A stretch of 64,000 nucleotides of DNA, taken from positions 290,590-354,589 of the forward strand of contig NZ_KN050825.1 of assembly GCF_000746205.1 (NCBI RefSeq), given 5' to 3'. Positions 50,215 through 58,765 of the stretch are shown here, piece by piece. The first letter of the stretch is position 1, and each line of letters opens with the position of its first letter. Origin of the DNA: Halorubrum sp. BV1. Lineage in GTDB: Archaea; Halobacteriota; Halobacteria; Halobacteriales; Haloferacaceae. Below the pieces are notes generated by a model that worked only from the letters and a program-made list of their open reading frames with translations, made no database searches and was not told the DNA's origin. The translations under genes were made by a program, and so were the position numbers.

Positions 50215-53200
50215 CTACATGAAGTCCGCGATGCCTGACTGCTTGTTCGTGTCGTCCTCGAAGATCGACTCCAGCGACTCGTCTAACACCTTCAACCGCT
50301 GTTTGGTGTAGGGCCGACAGCCGAACCGGTCTGCGACCTCTATCGCCGTGTCCACGTACTTGCTCACGGAGCCCTCGTGGACGGTGAGGTTCACCCGGCC
50401 GCCACACTCGCGGCACTCGCCCGAAAGCGGCATGCGGCGGTACTTCTCCCCGCAGTCGAGACACCGTGTCTCCTGTCGCGAAAAGGCCCGAAGGTTCCCG
50501 ATGATGTCCGGCAGGAAGTGATACTCGATGACGCGCTCTGCCACGTCCGTCTCGTCGACCGCGCGCAGCTTCCGGGCCAACTCCAACTGCGCGTCCATCT
50601 TCTCCATCATGTCGCCGAGCGTCTTGTACGCCGAGAGATCCGGCCCCATCGCGATGTCCGTGGTGTCGTGGGTGTGGTCGAATCCGTGGTACTCGTCGTC
50701 TGTCCCGAGCGTGTCCTCGCCGATCTGTATCAGCTCCTCGACCGACTCCGGGTCGGCCATCTCCAGCGACGCCTCGTACAGCTCCAGCGGGTACTCGCGC
50801 ACGATATCGACGTTGTGCGCCTCGTCGTCGATCTCGGCGGGATCGATCCGCGAGGACATCACGAGCGGCGCGTCCATGCGACCGCCTCGCTGGTCCGGCA
50901 AGAACGTCTTCGAGAAGTTGAGGAGGCCGTCCATGAGAAGCATCACGCAATCTTCGTCGCCGTCACACTGAGCGACCAGCAGATCGTTCGCCGCGAGCGT
51001 GTGCGTCTCGGCGACGGTGAGATTGTACGTGTACTCGACATCGCTTTCGAGGAACGAAACTGACCTTACCTCGTCAGTTTCAATTCCTCCGTCCCTCGCT
51101 GTGCTGGTGGCGGCGTTCATCGATACGTTCTGTTGTGAAGGACTCGACGGAACGGTATCACCGACCTCCAGTTCGTTTGCGTCGACCTTTTGAACACCCC
51201 CATCGGCGACTCGTAGCATCGTGTGGTCAGGCGTCACGCGGATCGAACGCCCGCGCCGAGTCTCGACCAGAACGAGATGATCTTGGCTCGGGTGTTTCGA
51301 AACGGCGGTTACCGGTTGCGTGGACCTGTTTCCGCGTTCGTCGATGGAGGGCACCTCAATTGCGCCGTCAAGTTCCTCAACAAGCGTTCCGAAGTCGTCG
51401 GTATCGGGATCGTCCAGCCGGTCCTCGACGAACGTCTCGATCGTTTCGCGGTGCCATCCCGCGTCGTCTCGGTATTCAATCTCCGTCTCTGGATGGAAGC
51501 AGTTCCGCCGCTTCGCGGCGTGAAAGTACGGATGTGCGTAACCGACCGCGGCCGAGGTGAATCCCACCACTCGCCCGACGGTCGCGGCACTCGTGTGGGG
51601 GGCCATCCCGAAGACGAGTTCGCCGACGAGGTCGTCGCGCTCGTTCACCTCGTAGAAGCGGTCGAGCCCGTAGAACTGCTCTAAGAGGTCGTCGACGAAG
51701 TCCGCGGTCTTCAGCATGTGCTCGGCTGCGCCGTCCGAGAGGACGATGTCCTGCACTCGGAGTTCGATCAGTTGGTCGTCGTGGCGGAGCGGCTCGCCGT
51801 CGATGTCCGTCTCGTAGCCCAGTTCTCGGAAGTGGTCTGCGGTGACGTCGAGTTCCTCCGGGCGGACCGCCGTGACCGGGAGGTCGGTCATGTCGTACCT
51901 GACCGTCCCGTCCTTGAACGAGGTGACACCGTTTTTCGCGCGGAGGATTCCCTTCTCTATCGGCTCCGGAGTCTTGTTCCGCGAGGTGAGCCCTTGAACG
52001 CCCTTCAGGATCTCGAAGGCCGACTCGCGTTCGCCGACCGCCTCCATCGCCGAGCGGTAGGCGTCGTTCACGTCTATCTCCCGGCGATCCGCTGCAGTCA
52101 CCTCCCACTCGCAGCGCGGGCAGACGACGCGACCGGCCTCGTCCGGCTCGCAGACGGTCCCACACCCGCCGCACTCGTAGTGGAGATCGGTGTGCGTCTC
52201 GCAGTCGGGACACAGCGCGCGGTAGGTGTGATCGCCGCAGTCGGGACAGACGCGATCTGCGATCTCCACCTCCAGCCGCCCGCGACGGCCCTGATCGTCC
52301 ATCACGCTCGCGGCCTCCGCGACATCCCGCTGGGGGCCGCCGGCTTCGGTGATCGGAAACAGCGTGTGGACCGCGGGAGAGAGATCGCGGCTCTCGGACT
52401 TTTCCGGGCGGCCCATCCGGTTGCCGATCCGAGTCGGTGCGCGTTCGCGAATCTCGAACGGGGCCACTTCGTTGACCGCGCGCACCGCGTTATCGCCGCC
52501 CGCCCACTCGCGGGCGTCCGCCGAGAGGTCCGCCGCGGACCACGTCTTTCGAAGCCCGTCGTCGACGCCGAGCGAGCGCGCCAGCGGCCGCCACGTCGGG
52601 ATGCGGAGCGCGTCCGGCGTGGCGGCGTGTTCGACCAGGAGCGCCTCCAGCGTCTCCCGCGTCGTCTCCGTGCGCTCGATGGCGAGCACGCCCCCGACCA
52701 CGTCGCCGGCGGCGACCGCGTCTGCGAGCGCCTCGAACGCCTCGACGCTCACGTCGTGCCAGAGGTAGGTGTACTCGGGGTGGAGCGGACAGTCGTACGC
52801 CGTGGCCCAGTCGAGCGCCGCCTCGACGGTCGGATGTTCGAGGTCGACGTTCGGGTCGTCGGAGAACGCTTGCACGTCCGCGCCCGCGGCCTCGAACTCC
52901 TTCACCCACCACTCGGACACGTACGACGCGGGTGCGAGCGCGTGGTTGTTCTCGATGAACTCCCCGTAGTTAACGAGGTACTCGCCCAGATCGAGCACCT
53001 TCTCGATGCCGTTTCGGACCGCCTTCGCCTCCTCGGGGTCGTCTATCTGTCGGACCTCGCCGTTGGCGAGCCGCACGGTCGGGCCGTCGATTGAGTCGAC
53101 GGGAACGACGCCGTGGGCCTTCCCCGGACGCTCCGTCTTAATTTGGGTGCCGGCCGCGAGGAAGTCGTCGACGATGTGCATCGTCGCGGGATGGACGCCG

Positions 53201-54303
53201 CCGGTCGCGAACCCGTGGTTTCGCGCGCGGCCGTACCGGAGTCGAAACCCGCCCGCTTCGCTCGGATGGGTGAACACCGGTCGGCCGGCGATGAGGTCCC
53301 GCAGGAACTTCTGGGTTGGCTCCGCCCGCGGTGGACCCGTTGGCTCGTCTTCGCCCGTCTCTTCGAGTCCATCCGCGTCCGAATCGGCAGGCTCGTCCGC
53401 GGGCACATCGCCGTCGCTGTCGGCGTCGTCCTCGGTCGCGTCCCCGTCGCCGGACCCGTCTTTTCCGATCGTTCCGTCGATCAGGTCCTGGAGCCACGGC
53501 CAGTCGACCTCGTCGAGGTCGCGTGTGTATCGCTGGATCTTCGGGGCCTTGAGCGCGATCCCCTCGGCCGCGACGAGACACATCCCGCCGCGGGCGGAGT
53601 TGGTGTCGACGCGCTCTAGGTCGCGGAATCCAGAGACCTCCTCGTCGCTCGTCGCCTCCCCGTCCAGCATGATGGGGATGTGTTTGGCGATGAACTTCGA
53701 CTCCTTGTCTTTCGGCGTGTACTGGAGCCCCGTCTCCGTGTCGTACAGCGCGATCTCCTCGGCGTACCGCTCCACCTCCTCGTCTCGCGGCTTGTACTCG
53801 TCGATGCCCAGAAGCGACCGGGCGTAGTCGGCCACGAGCACCGACAGCGCCTGCGCGGTGCCGCCCGCGGAGCGGATCGGTCCGGCGTAGTAGACGTTGA
53901 CGAACTCGGTACCATCGTCGTTCTCCAGTAGCTCAACGCGGTCGATCCCCTCTATCGGCGCGGCGACGACACCCTCCGTGAGCAGCGCGACCGCGGTCCG
54001 CACCGCCCCCTCGACTTTGCCCTCGCGGGAGTCGTAGTCGCCCACGTTGCCGTCGACGAAGTCCTTCACCAGCTCTAAGGCCGCCTCCTCGCGGGACATC
54101 TCTCCCTCTAGATCGCGGACGCGCTCCGCGACGCCGTCGATACCTAGTATGTTCTCGACGCGGTCGGCCATGTCGCGCGCGACCGGGATCTCGATTTCGG
54201 GCTCCGGATCGTGGCCCTGCCGTTTGGCGGCCTCCGCGACGTCCCACGCCTCGTCGAGCCGGTCTTCGATCCGAGCGAAGTAGCGCTCGTCGTCGGGCCT
54301 CAT
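50215..54303 (-). CDS. polC: DNA polymerase D large subunit DP2, with mini-intein
   Basis: Catalytic subunit of the replicative archaeal PolD. The precursor is 1362 residues; removing a 178-residue intein leaves 1184, normal for haloarchaeal DP2. The start is RPDDERYFARIEDRLDEAWDVAEAAK; an acidic insertion (about 265-315) is typical of halophiles. Zinc-binding CPDCGDHTYRALCPDC and CPRCEWE motifs lie near 695-745, and the catalytic N-C-D-G-D-E-D motif is split by the intein after its Asn. A C-terminal zinc module CLDCGEKYRRMPLSGECREC and a tail ending SIFEDDTNKQSGIADFM follow; the last residues may bind PCNA. A TATA-like box at 54326-54334 fixes start 54303. Confidence 0.96.
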   Translation of the reverse strand: MRPDDERYFARIEDRLDEAWDVAEAAKRQGHDPEPEIEIPVARDMADRVENILGIDGVAERVRDLEGEMSREEAALELVKDFVDGNVGDYDSREGKVEGAVRTAVALLTEGVVAAPIEGIDRVELLENDDGTEFVNVYYAGPIRSAGGTAQALSVLVADYARSLLGIDEYKPRDEEVERYAEEIALYDTETGLQYTPKDKESKFIAKHIPIMLDGEATSDEEVSGFRDLERVDTNSARGGMCLVAAEGIALKAPKIQRYTRDLDEVDWPWLQDLIDGTIGKDGSGDGDATEDDADSDGDVPADEPADSDADGLEETGEDEPTGPPRAEPTQKFLRDLIAGRPVFTHPSEAGGFRLRYGRARNHGFATGGVHPATMHIVDDFLAAGTQIKTERPGKAHGVVPVDSIDGPTVRLANGEVRQIDDPEEAKAVRNGIEKVLDLGEYLVNYGEFIENNHALAPASYVSEWWVKEFEAAGADVQAFSDDPNVDLEHPTVEAALDWATAYDCPLHPEYTYLWHDVSVEAFEALADAVAAGDVVGGVLAIERTETTRETLEALLVEHAATPDALRIPTWRPLARSLGVDDGLRKTWSAADLSADAREWAGGDNAVRAVNEVAPFEIRERAPTRIGNRMGRPEKSESRDLSPAVHTLFPITEAGGPQRDVAEAASVMDDQGRRGRLEVEIADRVCPDCGDHTYRALCPDCETHTDLHYECGGCGTVCEPDEAGRVVCPRCEWEVTAADRREIDVNDAYRSAMEAVGERESAFEILKGVQGLTSRNKTPEPIEKGILRAKNGVTSFKDGTVRYDMTDLPVTAVRPEELDVTADHFRELGYETDIDGEPLRHDDQLIELRVQDIVLSDGAAEHMLKTADFVDDLLEQFYGLDRFYEVNERDDLVGELVFGMAPHTSAATVGRVVGFTSAAVGYAHPYFHAAKRRNCFHPETEIEYRDDAGWHRETIETFVEDRLDDPDTDDFGTLVEELDGAIEVPSIDERGNRSTQPVTAVSKHPSQDHLVLVETRRGRSIRVTPDHTMLRVADGGVQKVDANELEVGDTVPSSPSQQNVSMNAATSTARDGGIETDEVRSVSFLESDVEYTYNLTVAETHTLAANDLLVAQCDGDEDCVMLLMDGLLNFSKTFLPDQRGGRMDAPLVMSSRIDPAEIDDEAHNVDIVREYPLELYEASLEMADPESVEELIQIGEDTLGTDDEYHGFDHTHDTTDIAMGPDLSAYKTLGDMMEKMDAQLELARKLRAVDETDVAERVIEYHFLPDIIGNLRAFSRQETRCLDCGEKYRRMPLSGECRECGGRVNLTVHEGSVSKYVDTAIEVADRFGCRPYTKQRLKVLDESLESIFEDDTNKQSGIADFM
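50968..51501 (-). other. Mini-intein in polC, 178 residues
   Basis: Begins with Cys1 (CFHPETEIEYR, block A), has block B VTPDHTMLR with the conserved Thr/His, and ends with blocks F/G: ESDVEYTYNLTVAETHTLAANDLLVAQ, followed by Cys+1 of the host. The last residue is Gln rather than the usual Asn, and the residue before it is Ala rather than His. No LAGLIDADG endonuclease domain is present; a short Ser/Gln/Asn/Ala-rich stretch (about 118-145) marks where it is missing. Splicing would restore RRN-CDGDED, the catalytic motif. Confidence 0.92.
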
Positions 54304-54319
54304 CGCCGCCGGCGCGAGA

Positions 54320-54739
54320 TTAGAGCCATAAATCGAGGTCGGTCGTCGGGTCGTGTTCGCGCTCCAGCGGCTCGTCAAACGCCCGCAGGTGACACTCGCC
54401 CGCCCAGACGGTCGCGGAGTCGAGGTGGCCGGCGAGCGCCTGCCCGCTCGGCCGCGACAGCACCGCGTGGGTGTGCGCGAACACGTCGCCCTCCAAGAGC
54501 GAGACGTTGCCGACGCAGGCGGCGACCTCCAGCGGCTCGTCGAACGTCACCGACTGGTACTCGGTGTCCTCCTGGTCGTAGAACCACACGTCGGCGTCCT
54601 GAACCGCACCGAGCGCCGTGAACCAGCCCGCCTCGACGTCTTCCGCGCGGGCGAGGTCTTCGATCTCCTCGCGCCAGTCGGCTCCGGTCTCGAACCGCGC
54701 GACGTACTCCGCAGTCGTCTCCACTTCTCGGTGGTGCAT
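54320..54739 (-). CDS. PPC-domain (DUF296) protein
   Basis: A 139-residue single PPC domain, the fold found in plant AT-hook proteins and in stand-alone prokaryotic proteins that form trimers. The key run is GNVSLLEGDVFAHTHAVLS (about 78-96), with two His of a likely metal site, and GHLDSATVWAGECHLRAFDEPL (about 104-125). Whether it binds DNA or a small molecule is unknown. A TATA-like AACTTTTTGC near 54765 lies 27 bases before ATG 54739. The polC TATA box lies within its last codons, so transcription of the two genes may interact. Confidence 0.85.
   Translation of the reverse strand: MHHREVETTAEYVARFETGADWREEIEDLARAEDVEAGWFTALGAVQDADVWFYDQEDTEYQSVTFDEPLEVAACVGNVSLLEGDVFAHTHAVLSRPSGQALAGHLDSATVWAGECHLRAFDEPLEREHDPTTDLDLWL
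54326..54334 (-). promoter_or_regulatory. TATA box of polC inside the DUF296 coding end
   Basis: GATTTATGG on the minus strand, centred 27 bases before polC ATG 54303 and inside the last codons of the upstream gene. Confidence 0.6.
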
Positions 54740-54929
54740 GAACCCGCCAACGACCGCCCGAGCAAAAAGTCTTCACTCAGCGGCGGGCGGCGACGGGTCT
54801 GCCGGGCTCGCGGTGTGAAATTGATATAGCAACACACCATTTATCAGTGGAGTGCGGGAAAGACGGTACCGACAAAATCCAGAGCGGGTGCTACGGAGCC
54901 GGCAACCCGAAAAAAAGTAGACCGCGCGT

Positions 54930-55304
54930 TCAGAACGGGGCCTGCGGCCCTTCGTCTTCGCCGCCGTCGTCGGTCGTCTCGCCGGGGAACGACGGGGACA
55001 TGCCGCCGCCGGTACCGCCGAGGTCGCCGTCTGCACCCGCGTCCATTCCGGTGTCGGCGTGGACCGTCTCGATCTCGGGGATCTCCTTGACCATTCGCGA
55101 CTTGATCGCCTGAATCGTCATGGGCGAGATGCCGCAGCCGGAGCACGCGCCGCCGAGTTGCACCGTCACCTCGCCGTTTTCGCGGTCGAGGTGGCTGATC
55201 GCGGCGCTCCCGCCGTGCATCTGAATCTGCGGGAAGTTGCGTCGCAGGAAGTTCGTGATCCGCTCGCGGAGGTCGTTGTCCGCGTCGCTCGTATCCGTGC
55301 TCAT
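54930..55304 (-). CDS. NifU C-terminal domain protein (Fe-S scaffold)
   Basis: A 124-residue protein with one NifU-like domain (about 12-85): FLRRNFPQIQMHGGSAAI and VQLGGACSGCGISPMTIQ, whose Cys-x-x-Cys binds an iron-sulfur cluster between two subunits. It acts as a scaffold or carrier in Fe-S cluster assembly. A Gly/Asp-rich tail follows. A TATA-like CATAAG near 55332 lies about 29 bases before ATG 55304; longer upstream frames are shadows. Confidence 0.9.
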   Translation of the reverse strand: MSTDTSDADNDLRERITNFLRRNFPQIQMHGGSAAISHLDRENGEVTVQLGGACSGCGISPMTIQAIKSRMVKEIPEIETVHADTGMDAGADGDLGGTGGGMSPSFPGETTDDGGEDEGPQAPF

Positions 55305-55401
55305 GCCCGCGAGTTGGCGGTCGGCGGGCTTATGCCTTTGGTTCGACCGAACGCGACCCGCGAAAATCGACGCTTCGAGCGGTGAGCCGAACGAATGCGT
55401 C

Positions 55402-55731
55402 TCACTCCGGCCGGTCGACGCCGAGCGTCCGATACAGCTCCGTCTCGATCCGGTCGACGTACTCATCGAGCGTCTCTTCGAACGTCTCGTCGTCGACGGG
55501 GACGGCACCGCGGATGCGCTCGCGAGGATTCTCCGGGAGTTCGACGGAAAACTCACCGTCCTCGTAGAACGGCTCGGACTCGTTGAGCACCGTCTGGTCG
55601 ATCCCGTGGATCAGCTCCGAGTCGTACCGGTCGTTCATCTGGTTGAACGCGTTCTTGTACGCCCGCTGCAGTTCGTTGAAGTAGTGAGCGTACTTGTCCT
55701 CGAACTTCTCGGGGTCGAACTCGTCGGCCAT
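55402..55731 (-). CDS. DUF5783-like haloarchaeal protein
   Basis: A 109-residue soluble acidic protein: ADEFDPEKFEDKYAHYFNEL, then a helix RAYKNAFNQMNDRYDSELIHGIDQTVL, and EFSVELPENPRERIRGAVPVDDETFEETLDEYVDRI. It resembles a conserved haloarchaeal family, DUF5783 from memory, of unknown function. A run of As (minus-strand T run, 55754-55761) lies 26 bases before ATG 55731, acting as the TATA-like box. Confidence 0.75.
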   Translation of the reverse strand: MADEFDPEKFEDKYAHYFNELQRAYKNAFNQMNDRYDSELIHGIDQTVLNESEPFYEDGEFSVELPENPRERIRGAVPVDDETFEETLDEYVDRIETELYRTLGVDRPE

Positions 55732-55870
55732 ATCGGCGTGGACGGGTCGGGCGAAAAAAAGCCGGTCGATCGCCGTTGAGCGAAGACACGGGCGCACGAG
55801 ACGGTAGAAGCGCCCGGTGAAAAGACACCATATAGTCTATAGTGCTATACAAAATTCGAATGCGCCGCGC

Positions 55871-58627
55871 TCACCGCAGCCGACCGAGCAGCCGGTAGTC
55901 GCGGTCGGGCTCGTACCGGCGGAAGAGGAGGCTGTTGGTGAGCACGCTCACGCTGGAGAACGCCATCGCGGCGGCGGCGAGCGCCGGCTGGAGCAGTCCG
56001 AGCGACGCCAGCGGGATCATCGCCGTGTTGTAGCCGAGCGCCCACACCAAGTTCTGTTTGATCTTCTGAAGGGTGGCATCGGAGACCCGGATCGCCCGAA
56101 CCACATCCAGCGGGTCGTCGCGCATCAGCGTCACGTCCGCGGCCTCGATTGCGACGTCGGTGCCGCTCCCGATCGCGGTCCCCACATGTGCGACCGCGAG
56201 CGCCGGCGCGTCGTTGACGCCGTCGCCGACCATCATCGCCTTGCGGCCGTCCTCCTGAATCGCTTCCACCGCGTCGGATTTGTCCTCCGGGAGGACCTCG
56301 GCGCGGACGTTTCCGGGATCGATCCCGACGCGCTCTGCGACCGCGCGGGCGGTGCGCTCGTTGTCGCCCGTGATCAGCATCACGTCGAGACCGCGCTCGC
56401 GGAGGGCGGAAACGGCGTCCTCCGCGCTCGATTTCACCGAGTCGGCGTCGGCGACGACGCCGACGAGTCTCCCCCCCTCCGTGCCGGCGGGCACGCGGGC
56501 GACGAGCATCGCTGTCTTCCCCTCGCGTTCGAGCCGTTCCATCGTCTCCGCGGCGGGATCGGGGTCGACGCCGTTGTCGCGGAGGAGCTTTCGGTTGCCG
56601 ACGAGCACGTCCTCGCCCGCTATCCGAGCGCGGACGCCGTGGCCGGGGACGTTCTCGAACTCGTCGGGGGCGGCGAGGTCGAGCCCCCGGCTCTCGGCCC
56701 CCTCGACGATGGCGCGCGCGAGCGGGTGTTCGCTGCCGCGCTCGGCGCTCGCGGCGAGCCGGAGCACCTCGTCGTCGGTGAGGGTTGTAGCATCGTCCGG
56801 GTCGGGATCGATCCCCTCGCCGGGAGCGACTGCCTCGGCCGTCCCGCCGTCAGTATGAGGCTCGCCGTCGGGACTGAACGCGATCACGTCCGTTAGTTCC
56901 ATCTCGCCTTCGGTGAGCGTCCCCGTCTTGTCGAACACGACGGTGTCGACGTCGCGCGCGCGTTCGAGCACGTCGCCGCCCTTGAACAGGACGCCGTTTC
57001 GCGCGCCGATGGACGTGCCGACCATCGTGGCCGCGGGCGTCGCCAGCCCGAGCGCGCAGGGACACGCGATGAGCACCGCGGAGGCGAACACGACGACCGC
57101 GAACTCGAAGACCGAGACGCCACCGCCCGCGACCGCCGGCCCGCCGGCGACGAGCCCCCACAGCGGAAGCGCGTTCACGATCCCGGCGAGCGTCTCGGGG
57201 AACAGGAACCAGACGACGCCCCACAGCAGGGCGTTGACTATGACCGTAGGGACGAAATACGCCGAGATGCGGTCGGCGAGGTTCTGGATGTCGGGCTGGC
57301 GTGACTGCGCCTGCTTCACCGTCTGGACGATCTGCTGGAGCGCGGTGTCCGCGCCGACCTTCGTCGCCTCCACGACGAGCACGCCGTTCTCGTTTATCGT
57401 GGACCCGACCACCTCGTCTCCCTCGCTCTTTTCGACCGGAACCGACTCGCCGGTCACCATCGACTCGTCGACCGCGCTCTGGCCGTCGACGACGACGCCG
57501 TCGGTCGGGACCTTCTCGCCGGGGCGGACCATCATGCGGTCGCCGGGTTCGACCTCGTCGAGCGGGACCTCGACCTCTTCTTCGGTCCCACCGGCGTCGA
57601 CGGGTTCGCCGTCGGCATGCGGCGTCTCCGACGTCGCTCTGTCGACGAGCGTCGCCGTCTCCGCTTCCATCTCCAGTAATTTCCGGAGCGCCTCGCCGGC
57701 CTGTCCCTTCGAGCGCGCTTCGAGGAAGTTTCCGAGCGTGATGAACACGAGAATGAGCGCGGCCGTGTCGAAGTAGAGGCTCCCGGCGATCAGTCCGGAG
57801 AGGACCGCGACCGAGTAGACGTACGCGGTGCTGGAGCCGAGCGCGATCAACACGTCCATGTTGGCCCGGCCGTTCCTGACGAGCGCTTTGTAGGAGTTCT
57901 CGTAGAAGGGGCGACCGAGCGCGACCTGCACCGGCGTCGCGAGCAGGAACTGTACCCAGCCGACGCCGACGCCGAACACCCTGTCGGGCAAGAGCGCGCC
58001 GTCGAACGCGAGGTGATCGAGCATAAACGCGAGCAGCGGGGCGGCGAGCGCCGCGCCGAACAGCGTCAGTCGGAGCTGCCTGCGGATCTCCTCCTCGCGT
58101 GCGGCGTCGCGTGCGCTCTGGACGCCACCCCCAGACCCGGCTCCCCCGTCTCCGGGCGGGTCGCTCGCGCCGGGGGCGGCGTCACTGCGTCCGGCCTCGC
58201 CTCCGCCTTCGCGAACCGGGGAGTAGCCGGCCGACTCGATCGCGTCGTACAGGTCGGAACGAGAGGCGTCCGCCGGGTTGTACGTCACCTGCGCCTCGTC
58301 CGTGGCGTAGTTCACGTCCGCGTCGATCACGCCCGGCGTGTCGTCGAGGGCGTCCGCGTTCGCCTCGGCGCAGTTTGCACACGACATGTCCGTGATCGGG
58401 ACCGTGACCGTCTCTGAGACTGCACCGTAGCCGGCCGACTCGATCGCGTCGTAGATCTCGCGCAGCGTTACGACCTCCGGATCGTACTCGATCGTCGCCT
58501 CGTCCGTGGCGTAGTTCGCCGTCGCGGACGCCACGCCGTCGAGGGCCTCCAAGGTGTCCTGTATCGTCGCCGAGCAGTTGGCACAGGACATCCCCGTGAT
58601 GTCGAGGTGGGCTGTTCTGTCTGGCAT
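55871..58627 (-). CDS. copA: Copper-exporting P1B-type ATPase
   Basis: A 918-residue heavy-metal pump that exports Cu(I) using ATP. Two N-terminal metal-binding domains carry GMSCANC (about 12-18) and DMSCANC (about 80-86). A disordered acidic linker, eight membrane helices, the transport motif IACPCALGLATPAA, the phosphorylation site DKTGTLTEG, the nucleotide-site residues SERGSEHPLARA and the hinge MVGDGVNDAPALA follow. The CPC motif with this layout points to the Cu+/Ag+ group. The gene stands alone; a perfect short palindrome lies 70-84 bases upstream of its start. No copper chaperone or CopY-like gene is adjacent. Confidence 0.95.
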   Translation of the reverse strand: MPDRTAHLDITGMSCANCSATIQDTLEALDGVASATANYATDEATIEYDPEVVTLREIYDAIESAGYGAVSETVTVPITDMSCANCAEANADALDDTPGVIDADVNYATDEAQVTYNPADASRSDLYDAIESAGYSPVREGGGEAGRSDAAPGASDPPGDGGAGSGGGVQSARDAAREEEIRRQLRLTLFGAALAAPLLAFMLDHLAFDGALLPDRVFGVGVGWVQFLLATPVQVALGRPFYENSYKALVRNGRANMDVLIALGSSTAYVYSVAVLSGLIAGSLYFDTAALILVFITLGNFLEARSKGQAGEALRKLLEMEAETATLVDRATSETPHADGEPVDAGGTEEEVEVPLDEVEPGDRMMVRPGEKVPTDGVVVDGQSAVDESMVTGESVPVEKSEGDEVVGSTINENGVLVVEATKVGADTALQQIVQTVKQAQSRQPDIQNLADRISAYFVPTVIVNALLWGVVWFLFPETLAGIVNALPLWGLVAGGPAVAGGGVSVFEFAVVVFASAVLIACPCALGLATPAATMVGTSIGARNGVLFKGGDVLERARDVDTVVFDKTGTLTEGEMELTDVIAFSPDGEPHTDGGTAEAVAPGEGIDPDPDDATTLTDDEVLRLAASAERGSEHPLARAIVEGAESRGLDLAAPDEFENVPGHGVRARIAGEDVLVGNRKLLRDNGVDPDPAAETMERLEREGKTAMLVARVPAGTEGGRLVGVVADADSVKSSAEDAVSALRERGLDVMLITGDNERTARAVAERVGIDPGNVRAEVLPEDKSDAVEAIQEDGRKAMMVGDGVNDAPALAVAHVGTAIGSGTDVAIEAADVTLMRDDPLDVVRAIRVSDATLQKIKQNLVWALGYNTAMIPLASLGLLQPALAAAAMAFSSVSVLTNSLLFRRYEPDRDYRLLGRLR

Positions 58628-58696
58628 ACCTGTTACTAGGGGCTCCCCTCTTAGCTGGTTTACTGCTTCGAGAATGGGGGTGATCGGCGGCCGGAA

Positions 58697-58711
58697 CTTT
58701 CGATTCGAAAG
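58697..58711. promoter_or_regulatory. Perfect palindrome upstream of copA
   Basis: CTTTCGATTCGAAAG: 7-base arms around a single base, between the amidohydrolase stop and copA, 70-84 bases before the copA start. It could be an operator for copper control or part of the upstream gene's 3' end. Confidence 0.4.
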
Positions 58712-58765
58712 CGATTCGAGGAGATCGCCGTCACCTCCCCAAACAACGGACAGGCGTACGCGTCG

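Noticed and set aside
54809..54838. Hairpin-like GGTGTG ... CACACC around an AT-rich loop between nifU-like and DUF296 genes
   Set aside because: The stem is only six bases with a long loop; chance is likely and no function can be supported.
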